From Rhizobium mesosinicum (GTDB lineage: Bacteria > Pseudomonadota > Alphaproteobacteria > Rhizobiales > Rhizobiaceae): a stretch of DNA of 64,000 nucleotides. Position 1 is the stretch's first letter, and the number at the start of each line of letters is the position of its first letter. The notes below the pieces were generated by a model that made no database searches, was not told the DNA's origin, and was given only the letters and a program-made list of their open reading frames with translations. The position numbers were made by a program, and so were the translations under genes. The DNA lies in contig NZ_JAEUAK010000009.1 of the NCBI RefSeq assembly GCF_019511345.1, positions 124,001 to 188,000 of the forward strand, in the 5' to 3' direction. Shown here one piece after another: positions 33,860 through 42,841 of this stretch.

Positions 33860-34321
33860 ATGAAAGAGCTCGACCGTCTCGACCGCAAGATTCTCCGTGC
33901 GCTGCAGAAGGAGGGGCGGCTCTCCAACATTGAGCTCGCCGAACGCGTCAACCTGTCTCCCACGGCGACTGCAGAGCGCGTCAAGCGGCTCACCCGAGAC
34001 GGTTACATCACCGGCTATATGGCAATCCTTTCGCCGGAAAAGCTCGGCCGCAGTCTCCTCGTCTTCGTACAGGTGAAGCTCGATCGTACCACACCTGACG
34101 TTTTCGACGCCTTTGCCGCGGCAGTAAAACGCAGCGACGACGTCATGGAATGTCATATGGTCGCAGGCGGCTTCGACTATCTTGTGAAGGCGCGCATGGC
34201 CGGGATGGAAGCTTATCGCCAGTTCCTCTCCGAAGTGATTCTTTCCCTCCCCGGAGTACGCGAAACACACACCTATGCGGTCATGGAGGAGGTAAAAGGC
34301 ACAGCCCTTCTACCCGTATAG
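33860..34321 (+). CDS. putR: Lrp/AsnC regulator of putA
   Basis: The product has 153 residues from ATG 33860; the frame opens at 33788 with unlike residues. The HTH is LDRKILRALQKEGRLSNIELAERVNLSPTATAERVKRL (guide, residues 6-43), and the AsnC ligand domain contains MECHMVAGGFDYLVKARM. It is divergent from putA, the arrangement of PutR in Agrobacterium and Rhodobacter, where it activates putA with proline. Assignment of this role is by context. The 112-base gap between the genes would hold the operator. Confidence 0.88.
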   Translation: MKELDRLDRKILRALQKEGRLSNIELAERVNLSPTATAERVKRLTRDGYITGYMAILSPEKLGRSLLVFVQVKLDRTTPDVFDAFAAAVKRSDDVMECHMVAGGFDYLVKARMAGMEAYRQFLSEVILSLPGVRETHTYAVMEEVKGTALLPV

Positions 34322-34467
34322 CTCAAACATCAACTTAAACGCGTTTTTCATCTGGTTAATTTTTCAGAAAATGAATTAATCAGCGCCAGCTAAGTCAATT
34401 AGAGCTAGCGTACAACCGGATTTATGTATTTCATATTGGTCACATAGGGACTATGCGGGGGCATATA

Positions 34468-35193
34468 ATGTCTTACATGACTACCTCTGAAAGGCATTCA
34501 TTGCTGTCAAGCGAATTGGCAGGGGCGCGTACGCGCGGCCTCTTCGTGCAAACGCTCGCAAGGGTGGCCGCCGCATTCGGTTTTCAACATGCCACTCTGC
34601 TGAACGCGCCGACAATAGAAGATTTGCTGCTCAAGCCGCTGATCATCGAGAGTTCGCTTCCGGTTTCATACATCAGAGATTTCGACCGCGGGCATATGCT
34701 GCGCGTCTCACCCTTTGCCGCACGCATGAGGGAATCGGTCGTGCCGCAGGTCTGGCATCTCAACGACCCCGGTGACGCCCAGTCTTTCCCCGCCGGCGTC
34801 AGGAACTTGATGCTGCAGCACGGCATGACTACCGGCATTGCCATGCCGATTAACTCCCCCGATGGACAGCGCCTCGCCTTCTGGTTCGCCGGCGAACGCA
34901 CGTCCCTCGGCCAGGCCGAGATCAACGAGCTTGCGATGGTCTTTCTTCACGCCCTCGACACCTACAACAGCGTCAAGCGCAATGAGGTGAGCGCCCATAG
35001 CGCGCTCTCGGCCCGCGAACTCGAGGTCGTGCGGTGGACGGCGCAGGGCAAAACCTCGATCGAGATCGGCCAGATCCTGGCGCTATCGGATCATACGGTA
35101 AATGCCTATATGACCAACGCAATTAAAAAACTCGATTGCGTCAACCGCACCCAGTTGGTAGCAAAAGCCATCCGATTGAAGCTGATCAACTGA
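34468..35193 (+). CDS. LuxR-type regulator, solo, with altered signal-binding residues
   Basis: The product has 241 residues; ATG 34468 has GGGGG seven bases upstream, while ATG 34453 is weaker. The N-terminal half resembles an autoinducer-binding domain, and the C-terminal GerE HTH (LSARELEVVRWTAQGKTSIEIG and HTVNAYMTNAIKKL) is intact. Aligned to TraR by eye, the residues that contact acyl-homoserine lactone are changed: W57 to Y68, Y61 to F72, D70 to S81, while the W85 equivalent (W96) is kept. No luxI-type gene is adjacent. It may respond to another ligand or to none. Confidence 0.85.
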   Translation: MSYMTTSERHSLLSSELAGARTRGLFVQTLARVAAAFGFQHATLLNAPTIEDLLLKPLIIESSLPVSYIRDFDRGHMLRVSPFAARMRESVVPQVWHLNDPGDAQSFPAGVRNLMLQHGMTTGIAMPINSPDGQRLAFWFAGERTSLGQAEINELAMVFLHALDTYNSVKRNEVSAHSALSARELEVVRWTAQGKTSIEIGQILALSDHTVNAYMTNAIKKLDCVNRTQLVAKAIRLKLIN

Positions 35194-35239
35194 GGAATCA
35201 GAAGAGAATCAGCGCGTCGTCCCGAATTAGGGGGAAACC

Positions 35240-35701
35240 GTGCCTCTTCGTTTCGAACAGCCAGCCGTCGAACATCGGCTGCAATCTCGCGCCCACATCG
35301 GCGTTACCGATGCCGAAGCGGTGACGATGTTCGCCGCCTACCGCCTCTTCGGCTTTTGGCGGATGGACCTTGAGACCGGACATTTCTTCGCCAGCGAAGA
35401 CGTCCACCAGATCTTCGATCTTCCCTACAGTGACGGTCCGGTCAACCTGACCGAGCTCATGTCGCGCATCCATGAAGAAGACCGGTTGCTGATCGCCGAG
35501 ACCTTCGAGCAGGCCAGCCTCTACCGGGTAGGCTTCCATTATGTCTATCGCGTCGACAACAGACACGGCGGCTACAAGATGGTGCGCTCGGTCGGGCAGT
35601 TCCGCGACGACGTCAGCGGCGGCGGCATCGTCGGCATCACATATGAGTTTGTAGAGAAGCTGCGAATCGTCGGCTTCGAGGACGGCGGCACTCCGATTTA
35701 A
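35240..35701 (+). CDS. PAS-fold protein
   Basis: The product has 153 residues from GTG 35240 after AGGGGGAAACC. The sequence FGFWRMDLETGHFFASEDVHQIFDLPYSDGPVNL is a PAS-type sensor fold (guide, about residues 37-70), followed by MSRIHEEDRLLIAETFEQA and YRVDNRHGGYKMVRSVGQF. No output domain is attached, so it would act by protein contact. It follows the LuxR gene by 46 bases on the same strand and may be a partner of it, which is inference. Confidence 0.75.
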   Translation: MPLRFEQPAVEHRLQSRAHIGVTDAEAVTMFAAYRLFGFWRMDLETGHFFASEDVHQIFDLPYSDGPVNLTELMSRIHEEDRLLIAETFEQASLYRVGFHYVYRVDNRHGGYKMVRSVGQFRDDVSGGGIVGITYEFVEKLRIVGFEDGGTPI

Positions 35702-35723
35702 CCGGGAAGCTTGGTTTCGAAGA

Positions 35724-35768
35724 GTTAGAGCGTCTTTGTGCGCCCGAATGGCCGCGCGGCGCTCTAAC
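35724..35768. repeat. Palindromic intergenic element (GTTAGAGCG...CGCTCTAAC)
   Basis: The 45-base element has perfect 9-base ends, GTTAGAGCG and CGCTCTAAC, and an imperfect interior. The ends recall the TAGAGC ends of the element at 6414-6454, so both may be rhizobial dispersed palindromes. It reaches into the DUF2333 stop codon. Confidence 0.6.
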
Positions 35769-36885
35769 GGTCCAGCACTGAGCGGATTTCAACGAGGTTC
35801 GATCGAACCCTCAATATATAGAAGCCCATCGTGGCGAGGTGGCTCGGCATGATCCAGCCGTCCTCTCGTCCGTTGGAGATGATTGCCGGCTGAATGCGAA
35901 GTGCCGCCTGAAATTGCCGTGTCGTGCCGGCCCAGATCGCCCCGAGGTTTCGCTCCGACACAACCTGAGAGAAATCCGCCTGCGCCGCCGACAGAATCGC
36001 GTAATAGGCGTAGAGCTGGCCATAGGCGAACCAGAACCGATCGTCGGCACGCGTGTCGAACCAGCCACGATTGTGGTTTTCCGAGCGCTCGGCCAGCATG
36101 TCGGAGGTGCTACCGAGATCGTTGGCGATGCGGTCGATGAACTGCATCAGGTTGTCGGCACGGCCGTCGAAGACCGCATTGCAGCCGGCGAGATCGGTAT
36201 TGAACTTGCGCAGACTGTCGATCGCCGCGCGATAATAGGCCGGCGTCGGCGTCTTTGGTCCAAAAGGACTGAGGCCGAAATACCAGCTAGATTCATCGAA
36301 TTGCAGGTTGCCGCGCGCACTTTGCAGATCATTGTTGATCCCTGATGTGCCGCGCACGCGCCCCAGCGTGTCGACAAGCTCCGCCGATGTCCGACGAAGC
36401 GCCTGGTTGATGCCGCGCTGGAAGGAGGCCTTGTTGTCGAAGAAGGGTGTATGGTCCCAATCGATGCCGAAGAAGCCCATCTTGTAGAGCACCATCGACG
36501 ATATCCAGGCGTTCTGGTTGACGTTAAAATCCGTCAGATCGGCCGCGACATCGACGATCGCCGAACGCTGGCAGGTCTTGGCGGCAGTTCCGTCCGCCGC
36601 TCGAATTTCCTGCCCTACCGGTGCCTTGCGATCGGAAAGGCGGTACTGATCCACGAAATTGGTATTGAAATTCGACCAGACCTGCGTCTGCCAGACGAAA
36701 TAACCGTAGAGGACGACGAGAAGTGCGAGAAACGCGATGATCGGCAGCCGGATCATCCAGGTCCGCCGTGCATACCATCCGTGCGCAGCCATGAATGGCC
36801 AGATGGCCCAGGCGGCGAAAAGGCGAACCCAGCGGCTGACCGTCTTGCCGATCAGTCTGAAAAAACCGGTAATCCGGTCGAGCAT
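35764..36885 (-). CDS. DUF2333 family protein
   Basis: The product has 373 residues from ATG 36885 with GGAGACGACG before it. One membrane segment lies near residues 47-66 (LPIIAFLALLVVLYGYFVW) after a basic N-terminal region. The periplasmic part shows the DUF2333 pattern NAWISSMVLYKMGFFGIDWDHTPFFDN and AYYAILSAAQADFS. Function of the family is unknown. Its gene stop lies in the palindromic element. Confidence 0.85.
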   Translation of the reverse strand: MLDRITGFFRLIGKTVSRWVRLFAAWAIWPFMAAHGWYARRTWMIRLPIIAFLALLVVLYGYFVWQTQVWSNFNTNFVDQYRLSDRKAPVGQEIRAADGTAAKTCQRSAIVDVAADLTDFNVNQNAWISSMVLYKMGFFGIDWDHTPFFDNKASFQRGINQALRRTSAELVDTLGRVRGTSGINNDLQSARGNLQFDESSWYFGLSPFGPKTPTPAYYRAAIDSLRKFNTDLAGCNAVFDGRADNLMQFIDRIANDLGSTSDMLAERSENHNRGWFDTRADDRFWFAYGQLYAYYAILSAAQADFSQVVSERNLGAIWAGTTRQFQAALRIQPAIISNGREDGWIMPSHLATMGFYILRVRSNLVEIRSVLDR

Positions 36886-37037
36886 CGTCGTCTCCTGTCA
36901 GGCGGCGAAAACGGGGATATCCTTTCCACCCACATATGCGCTTGATGGCCCAAGTACAACAACAGACAAGGATATTTCGGCCAAACGGCAAGCGAACCAG
37001 ACGTGACAGATCGGATGCGCCTTCCCTCGCCGCCCTG

Positions 37038-38111
37038 TTAGGAGCGCAGCGAACGGAAGAAGCCGAGCCCGAACGTGGGAGATTTTCGCACCACATCGAT
37101 CAGTGGCGCGTCCGAGCGCTCCTCGGCATAGGTGGGAAATTTCCGCGCAAATTCCTGGTCTGCGCGGCTCTTTCGCTGAACCAGATCCTGAGGCACCAGC
37201 ATGCCCTTTTCGAAAAGCGCGATGGATGCGGCGATATAAGGAAAAAGCTCCGGCTTGATCCTCACCTTCATGCCTGGACGGTCAGTATCGACTTGCGCCT
37301 GATAGATGATGAGGCGCTCCTCGGTATCGACCGAAAGCTTGCGAATGAGCACGTTGCAGCTGGCGATACCGCCATTCAGCCTGTCGACGAAGGCCTGGAA
37401 CATGTTGATGAAGCGTTCGCGCCGCTGGCTCTCGTCGCGCATCGCATGTTCTTCGACGGAAATGCGCTCGGCTTCCGCTTTTAGCGCCAGGCGCTCCGCC
37501 TCCATCTGCTCCCAGTGCGCCTTGTTGCCATAGACGCCGATGCGCCCCTGCGTGTTCAATGCCTTGGCGTTGAGCTCCTTCATCCGCATCCGTGCTATAT
37601 CGATCTCGTCGACCAGCCGTCGCCGGTGCTCCACGATGTCGAGGAGACCAAATTCGGCGCTCTTGTGACGCGCGGCAAGGGATCGCCTCTGGCCATCGAG
37701 CAGCGCCGCCAGAAGATCGGATTTCGTCAGAAGATCGAGCAGTTGCTCCACAACCGGCGCCTCCCGCACCCGCGCGCTATGCATGCGCCACATGCGCTGT
37801 CGGGAAAACCATCCGGCCATCTTTTCGCGCCGTGTCAGCCCGCGAAAACTGTCGAGATCGGCCGAAACCTTTGATGTCAGCCGGTCGAGGGAAAAAACGA
37901 GCTCGGCAAGCAGCACGTCGAGCGCGGTACTGTCGCTCAAGAAGGCCTGAAAACGCGCATTCTGCTCCAGGAAAATCTCGTCGGATGAGCGCGACCCATC
38001 GCCATCGAAACCTGCGATGCAGGCAGCACAATAATCAGCCTCGCCAGCCGTCGCCTCGGCTAGGTCACGGGCGGCATTGTACTGGCTATCGAAAGGCGGG
38101 CTTTTGCGCAC
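37038..38111 (-). CDS. Hypothetical coiled-coil protein
   Basis: The product has 357 residues from GTG 38111 with GGGAG seven bases upstream. Long charged helical stretches (DIVEHRRRLVDEIDIARMRMKELNAK; MEAERLALKAEAERISVEEHAM) predict coiled coils over about residues 155-240. There is a Cys pair YCAAC near residue 28. No family is recognised. It lies between DUF2333 and tdk, all on the minus strand, but gaps of 70-150 bases do not prove an operon. Confidence 0.65.
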   Translation of the reverse strand: MRKSPPFDSQYNAARDLAEATAGEADYCAACIAGFDGDGSRSSDEIFLEQNARFQAFLSDSTALDVLLAELVFSLDRLTSKVSADLDSFRGLTRREKMAGWFSRQRMWRMHSARVREAPVVEQLLDLLTKSDLLAALLDGQRRSLAARHKSAEFGLLDIVEHRRRLVDEIDIARMRMKELNAKALNTQGRIGVYGNKAHWEQMEAERLALKAEAERISVEEHAMRDESQRRERFINMFQAFVDRLNGGIASCNVLIRKLSVDTEERLIIYQAQVDTDRPGMKVRIKPELFPYIAASIALFEKGMLVPQDLVQRKSRADQEFARKFPTYAEERSDAPLIDVVRKSPTFGLGFFRSLRS

Positions 38112-38182
38112 CGGGCACTCCCAGGGAATCTCCGTTCCAGACTATTCACTTGTTGCTTCAAAGAAAACAGGCGTGGATCTAT

Positions 38183-38785
38183 TCAGACCGGCTCGGCAAT
38201 CCATTCGCCGTTCATTGCATCGTCCCAATGGCGGCGACACAACGAAACATATTTCTCGTTCCCGCCGACATCGATCTGCGCGCCCTCATGCAACACCTTG
38301 CCTTTGGTATCGAGCCGCACGACCATGGTCGCCTTGCGCCCGCAATGGCAGATGGTGCGCACTTCCCGCATCTCGTCGGCAATCGCCAGCAGTTCCTGCG
38401 AAGCCGGGAAGAGCTTGCCCTGGAAATCCGTCCTCAGGCCGTAGACCATCACGGGAATACCAAGCCTGTCGACCACGCGGGCAAGCTGCCAGATATGATC
38501 GCGCGTCATGAAATGCGCCTCGTCGACGAAGACGCAGGAGATCGCCTGTCCTTCACTGCTGAGTTTGCGGACCAGCGCGTAGAGATCACTGTCACCCTCG
38601 AAAGGAATGGCCTCTGCTTCGAGCCCGATGCGGGAACCGATGACGCCCCGGCCCACCCGATCGTCGAGGGCCGCGATCAACAGAACGGTGCGCATGCCGC
38701 GCTCCTGATAGTTATAGGAGGCCTGCAGCAGCATGGTCGACTTGCCGGCATTCATCGTCGAGTAGTTGAAATAGAGCTTTGCCAT
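38183..38785 (-). CDS. tdk: Thymidine kinase
   Basis: The product has 200 residues from ATG 38785 with AAGGAG upstream. It phosphorylates thymidine with ATP for dTMP salvage. The P-loop is NAGKSTMLL (about residue 11), the Walker-B like VFVDEAHFM near 82, and the zinc ribbon ICHCG ... SLCRRHW near 145-185. Length is usual for type II thymidine kinases. It stands alone in the salvage context. Confidence 0.95.
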   Translation of the reverse strand: MAKLYFNYSTMNAGKSTMLLQASYNYQERGMRTVLLIAALDDRVGRGVIGSRIGLEAEAIPFEGDSDLYALVRKLSSEGQAISCVFVDEAHFMTRDHIWQLARVVDRLGIPVMVYGLRTDFQGKLFPASQELLAIADEMREVRTICHCGRKATMVVRLDTKGKVLHEGAQIDVGGNEKYVSLCRRHWDDAMNGEWIAEPV

Positions 38786-39017
38786 CGGATTCTCCTTATC
38801 TGGCTTCTTGAAAGGTGGAGAACGCAAAGAAAAGCCCCGGCAAATCGATAGTCACAGGAAATCCGGCGATGAAATCGCCAAAAGCCTTGCAATTCAGGCT
38901 TTCCCAAAATGCGGCACGTCGCAATCGCATAGTCCGGAACGCCGCAAACGCGCCGAGATCGCTTGTAAAACTGGTCTATTGATGGTTGGCTTGGGAACGT
39001 AAGACTGGGAGTCTAAA

Positions 39018-39974
39018 ATGAAAACAACAAGCGCATTCAAACTCGTCACCGCAACTGCGATCGCTGCCCTCTCCGTCGCGACGGCTGCTTTCTCCGCAGA
39101 TCCTGAAAGCTGCTCCACCGTCCATCTCTCGGACATAGGCTGGACGGACGTCACGTCCACTACTGCGACCGCTTCGCTGCTTCTCAAAAAGCTCGGCTAT
39201 GAGACCGACATCAAGGTTCTCTCCTTGCCGGTCACCTACACCTCGATGAAGAACAAGGACATCGACGTCTTCCTCGGCAACTGGATGCAGTCACAGAAGG
39301 CAGATATCCAACCCTACCTCGACGACAAGTCAGTCGAGTCCTACGGTCCGAACCTCGTCGGCGCCAAGTACACGCTGGCGACCAATGCAAAGGGCGCCGA
39401 ACTCGGCATCAAGGACTTCAAGGATATCGCTGCTCACAAGGACGATCTTGAGGGCAAGATCTACGGCATCGAGCCCGGCAATGACGGCAACCGCCACGTC
39501 ATCGACATGATCGACAAGAACACCTTCGGTATGAAGGAGATGGAACTGGTCGAATCCTCCGAGCAGGGCATGCTGGCGCAGGTTGCCCGCGCCGAGAAAG
39601 ATGGCAAGCCCATCGTCTTCCTGGGTTGGGAACCGCATCCGATGAATACCAACTTCAAGATGACCTATCTGTCAGGTGGCGACGACACCTTCGGACCGAA
39701 TTTCGGCGGTGCCGAAGTCTATACCAACGTGCGTGCGGGCTACCTCGCCGAGTGCCCGAACGTCGGGACGCTGGTCAAGAACCTCAAGTTCTCCCTGAAG
39801 ATGGAGAACGAGATCATGAACAAGATCCTGAATGACGGCGAAGATCCGGAAAAGGCAGCGGGCGAATGGCTGAAGGCCAATCCGTCCACGATCGAGCCCT
39901 GGCTCGCCGGCGTCAAGACGCGCGATGGCAGCGGCGACGGTCTCGCAGCCGTCAAGTCCGGCCTCGGCCTCTGA
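39018..39974 (+). CDS. choX: Choline ABC transporter, periplasmic binding protein
   Basis: The product has 318 residues with a signal peptide ending AAFSADPES (about residue 26). It is the high-affinity choline-binding protein of the ChoXWV system. The aromatic cage candidates are W in DIGWTD, W in FLGNWMQSQKADIQPYL and W in FLGWEPHPMN, as in the S. meliloti protein. It is followed by a hairpin and then the permease and ATPase genes. It feeds glycine betaine synthesis or catabolism; no bet genes are in this window. Confidence 0.95.
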   Translation: MKTTSAFKLVTATAIAALSVATAAFSADPESCSTVHLSDIGWTDVTSTTATASLLLKKLGYETDIKVLSLPVTYTSMKNKDIDVFLGNWMQSQKADIQPYLDDKSVESYGPNLVGAKYTLATNAKGAELGIKDFKDIAAHKDDLEGKIYGIEPGNDGNRHVIDMIDKNTFGMKEMELVESSEQGMLAQVARAEKDGKPIVFLGWEPHPMNTNFKMTYLSGGDDTFGPNFGGAEVYTNVRAGYLAECPNVGTLVKNLKFSLKMENEIMNKILNDGEDPEKAAGEWLKANPSTIEPWLAGVKTRDGSGDGLAAVKSGLGL

Positions 39975-39983
39975 TGAAATGAC

Positions 39984-40004
39984 CGGGGCGGATATGCCGC
40001 CCCG
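39984..40004 (+). terminator. Intercistronic hairpin between choX and choW
   Basis: CGGGGCGG, loop ATATG, CCGCCCCG then TTTCCGTTTT. It looks like a partial terminator or an RNA stabiliser that would keep choX more abundant than choWV, as often seen for binding-protein genes. Confidence 0.75.
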
Positions 40005-40051
40005 TTTCCGTTTTCATCCCGATCTTCATTTTCAAAAGACAGGCGCGCCTC

Positions 40052-40897
40052 GTGAATTGGATCACCGACGCTAAAATTCCTATTGGCCCCTGGGCCAAGT
40101 CCTTTGTCGATTGGCTGACATCGAACGGCGAATGGTTTTTCAACCAACTCTCCGCCCTGTTGTCGCACGTCATCAATGCCTTACTTTTCGTGCTGCAGAC
40201 GCCCAATCCGCTGATTGCCGTCCTTGCCATCAGCCTCCTCGCCTGGTGGCTGCGCCGATCGATTACAGTGGCGGTGTTCACCTGTCTTGGCCTGCTGCTC
40301 ATCATGAACCAGGGCTACTGGAAGGAGACAACGGAAACGCTGGCGCTCGTGCTCGCGGCGACCTTCGTCAGCATGGTGATCGGCATTCCGCTCGGCATCG
40401 CGGCTGCCCGCCGCGCTTGGATCTATGCCGCGATGCGGCCCGTTCTGGACCTCATGCAGACTATTCCGACTTTCGTCTATCTGATTCCAGCCCTTATCCT
40501 TTTCGGCCTCGGCATGGTGCCGGGCCTGATCGCAACCGTCATCTTCGCCATCCCCGCCCCCATCCGCCTCACCCGCCTCGGCATCATCTCGACGCCCCCT
40601 TCCCTCGTCGAAGCCGCCGTCGCCTTCGGCGCGACGCCGATCCAGGTTCTGCGCAAGGTCGAGCTGCCCTTTGCAACGCCGCAGATCATGGCCGGCCTGA
40701 CACAGACCATCATGCTCTCCCTCTCGATGGTCGTCATCGCCGCCCTGGTTGGCGCTCCCGGTCTCGGTGTACCGGTCGTGCGTGCCTTGAACACCGTCAA
40801 CATCGCCAAGGGTTTTGAGGCCGGTTTCTGTATCGTCATCCTGGCAATCATTCTGGACCGCATGTTCCGCACCGCAGGCGAAGGAGACGGCGCATGA
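40052..40897 (+). CDS. choW: Choline ABC transporter, permease
   Basis: The product has 281 residues from GTG 40052. About six membrane helices and the permease motif EAAVAFGATPIQVLRKVELPFATPQIMAG (guide, near residue 190) show the ATPase-contact loop. It carries choline across the inner membrane with ChoV and ChoX. It overlaps the next start by 4 bases (ATGA). Confidence 0.94.
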   Translation: MNWITDAKIPIGPWAKSFVDWLTSNGEWFFNQLSALLSHVINALLFVLQTPNPLIAVLAISLLAWWLRRSITVAVFTCLGLLLIMNQGYWKETTETLALVLAATFVSMVIGIPLGIAAARRAWIYAAMRPVLDLMQTIPTFVYLIPALILFGLGMVPGLIATVIFAIPAPIRLTRLGIISTPPSLVEAAVAFGATPIQVLRKVELPFATPQIMAGLTQTIMLSLSMVVIAALVGAPGLGVPVVRALNTVNIAKGFEAGFCIVILAIILDRMFRTAGEGDGA

Positions 40898-41940
40898 CCG
40901 CGGTCAGTTTCAGAGACGTCAACATCATCTTCGGCGACCGGCCGGAAATTGGCCTCGCCATGGTCGACCAGGGTCGCTCACGCGACGAGATCGGCGCCGA
41001 GACCGGCCTCGTGCTCGGCGTCGCCAATGCCTCGCTGACCATCGAGGAAGGCGAGATCCTCGTGCTGATGGGCCTCTCGGGTTCCGGCAAGTCGACGCTC
41101 CTGCGTGCCGTCAACGGGCTTGCGCCCGTCGTGCGCGGCGACGTCGCTGTTTCGACGGCAACGGGACCGGTAAACCCCTACAAATGCAATGCCAAAGCGC
41201 TGCGCGACCTGCGCACGCATACGGTCTCCATGGTGTTCCAGCAGTTCGCCCTCCTGCCCTGGCGCACGGTTGCAGAGAACGTCGGCTTTGGGCTCGAGTT
41301 ATCGGGTGTGCGAGAGGCCGAGCGCAAGAGCCGGGTCGACGAACAGCTCGAACTCGTCAATCTGACGAAATGGGCGGACCGTAAGGTCAACGAGCTCTCC
41401 GGCGGCATGCAGCAGCGCGTCGGCCTTGCCCGCGCATTTGCCACCGGCGCTCCGATCCTGCTGATGGACGAGCCGTTCTCCGCGCTCGATCCGCTGATCC
41501 GCACGCGACTGCAGGACGAGTTGCTCGAATTCCAGCGGCGCCTGAAGAAAACCATCCTCTTCGTCAGCCACGATCTCGACGAGGCTTTCCGCATCGGCAA
41601 CCGCATCGCCATCATGGAGGGCGGGCGGATCATCCAGTGCGGAACGCCGCAGGAGATCGTCAAGAACCCGGCCGATCAATATGTCGCTGATTTCGTGCAG
41701 AACATGAACCCGATCAACATGCTAATGGCTTCCGACGTGATGCAGCCCGGTCTTGGCGATGCGGCAATGGGCATGTCGGTCAGCGCCACCGCACGCCCCA
41801 CGACGCCGCTTGTCGACATCCTTGACTCCCTCTCCCGCCAGCCCGGCAGTATCGGCGTGGTCGACAACGGCCAGATCGTCGGCACGATCTCGGCGCAGGA
41901 TGTCGTTACCGGCCTCACACGGCACAGGCGAAAGGAATAG
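40894..41940 (+). CDS. choV: Choline ABC transporter, ATPase
   Basis: The product has 348 residues. The ATPase shows Walker A MGLSGSGKSTLLRAV (about 66-80), signature LSGGMQQRVGLARAF, and Walker B ILLMDEPFSALD. After it a CBS-like segment (PLVDILDSLSRQPGSIGVVDNGQIVGTISAQD) ends the protein, as in the ProV/OpuAA class of quaternary amine importers. Last gene of choXWV. Confidence 0.95.
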   Translation: MTAVSFRDVNIIFGDRPEIGLAMVDQGRSRDEIGAETGLVLGVANASLTIEEGEILVLMGLSGSGKSTLLRAVNGLAPVVRGDVAVSTATGPVNPYKCNAKALRDLRTHTVSMVFQQFALLPWRTVAENVGFGLELSGVREAERKSRVDEQLELVNLTKWADRKVNELSGGMQQRVGLARAFATGAPILLMDEPFSALDPLIRTRLQDELLEFQRRLKKTILFVSHDLDEAFRIGNRIAIMEGGRIIQCGTPQEIVKNPADQYVADFVQNMNPINMLMASDVMQPGLGDAAMGMSVSATARPTTPLVDILDSLSRQPGSIGVVDNGQIVGTISAQDVVTGLTRHRRKE

Positions 41941-41977
41941 ACTTGATCCTCTCACTCCGCTTTGCGACAAAGCGGAT

Positions 41978-42727
41978 ATGAAAGAACCGTCCTCTACGCT
42001 CCGCGAAACCGACGATGAGGCCCGCAAGCTGGCGCGCACCCTCTTACGCTCCGCCCGCTATGCGGCTCTCGCCGTTCTCGATGCTGAAACCGGCTTTCCC
42101 TTTGCAAGCCGGGTTCTGCTTGGCACCGATATAGACGGCGTGCCCGTTATCCTCGTTTCCGCGCTGTCGACCCACACGAAAGCGCTCGCCACCGACGCCA
42201 GAGCTTCGCTCCTGACCGGCGAGCCCGGCAAGGGCGATCCGCTCGCCTATCCCCGCCTGACGACCCAATGCCGTGCGGAACAGGTGGAGCGGGATACGCC
42301 CCTCCATGCGCGTATCCGCGCCCGTTTTCTCGGCCGTCATGCCAAAGCGGCACTCTATATCGATTTCCCGGATTTCCGTTTCTTCCGCCTCATCCCGCAA
42401 TGGGCCAGTCTCAATGGCGGATTCGGCCGTGCGTACGTTTTGGACGGGAGCGATCTCGTGATTCACTCCCTGGCAAATGATGACATCGCCGAAAAAGCTG
42501 ATGCTGCAGTGCAAGATTTAATAGTGCGCCATCCGGACCTGCTATCAAAGCTGACATTGAGGCTGAAGGCCTCTGAGGCGGGTCCCTGGCGCATCTGTGG
42601 GGTCGATTCGGCGGGTTTCGATATGATTTCAGGTGACTTGTTGGTGCGTTGCGAGTTCGACACACCCGCTGAAGACCTAGATCACATTTGTTCAAACATA
42701 TCTAAAATAGCATACCTGATACCTTAA
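41978..42727 (+). CDS. HugZ-like / pyridoxamine-phosphate-oxidase-fold protein
   Basis: The product has 249 residues from ATG 41978; the frame opens earlier within choV but without likeness. The split-barrel part (about 15-155: ARTLLRSARYAALAVLDAETGFPFASRVLLGTD; ALATDARASLLTG) and the C-terminal DUF2470-like domain match HugZ-type proteins, some of which bind or degrade haem. The haem-contact residues cannot be judged by eye. It follows choV by 37 bases and may be cotranscribed, though the functions are unrelated. Confidence 0.8.
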   Translation: MKEPSSTLRETDDEARKLARTLLRSARYAALAVLDAETGFPFASRVLLGTDIDGVPVILVSALSTHTKALATDARASLLTGEPGKGDPLAYPRLTTQCRAEQVERDTPLHARIRARFLGRHAKAALYIDFPDFRFFRLIPQWASLNGGFGRAYVLDGSDLVIHSLANDDIAEKADAAVQDLIVRHPDLLSKLTLRLKASEAGPWRICGVDSAGFDMISGDLLVRCEFDTPAEDLDHICSNISKIAYLIP

Positions 42728-42728
42728 A

Positions 42729-42744
42729 TTTAGGTATATACAAT
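42729..42744. promoter_or_regulatory. NolR-type box upstream of nolR
   Basis: TTTAG-GTATATACA-AT matches the published NolR consensus (A/T)TTAG-N9-A(T/A). It lies about 100 bases before the nolR start, and overlaps the palindrome ATACCT-N7-AGGTAT at the end of the previous gene. It suggests autoregulation, as known for NolR in other rhizobia. Confidence 0.65.
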
Positions 42745-42841
42745 CTTCGAGCCCAATTGCTAGTTTTTGCCGTCAGTCAAAGAACCGTCTGACGGCCTGT
42801 GCCTGTACGGATGATGTACGTTTCGCATTAGGAAGAAAAAT

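Noticed and set aside
34322..34467. Possible lux box (AGCTAAGTCAATTAGAGCT) before the LuxR gene
   Set aside because: The symmetry is poor beyond the outer four bases and the AT-rich setting makes chance matches likely.
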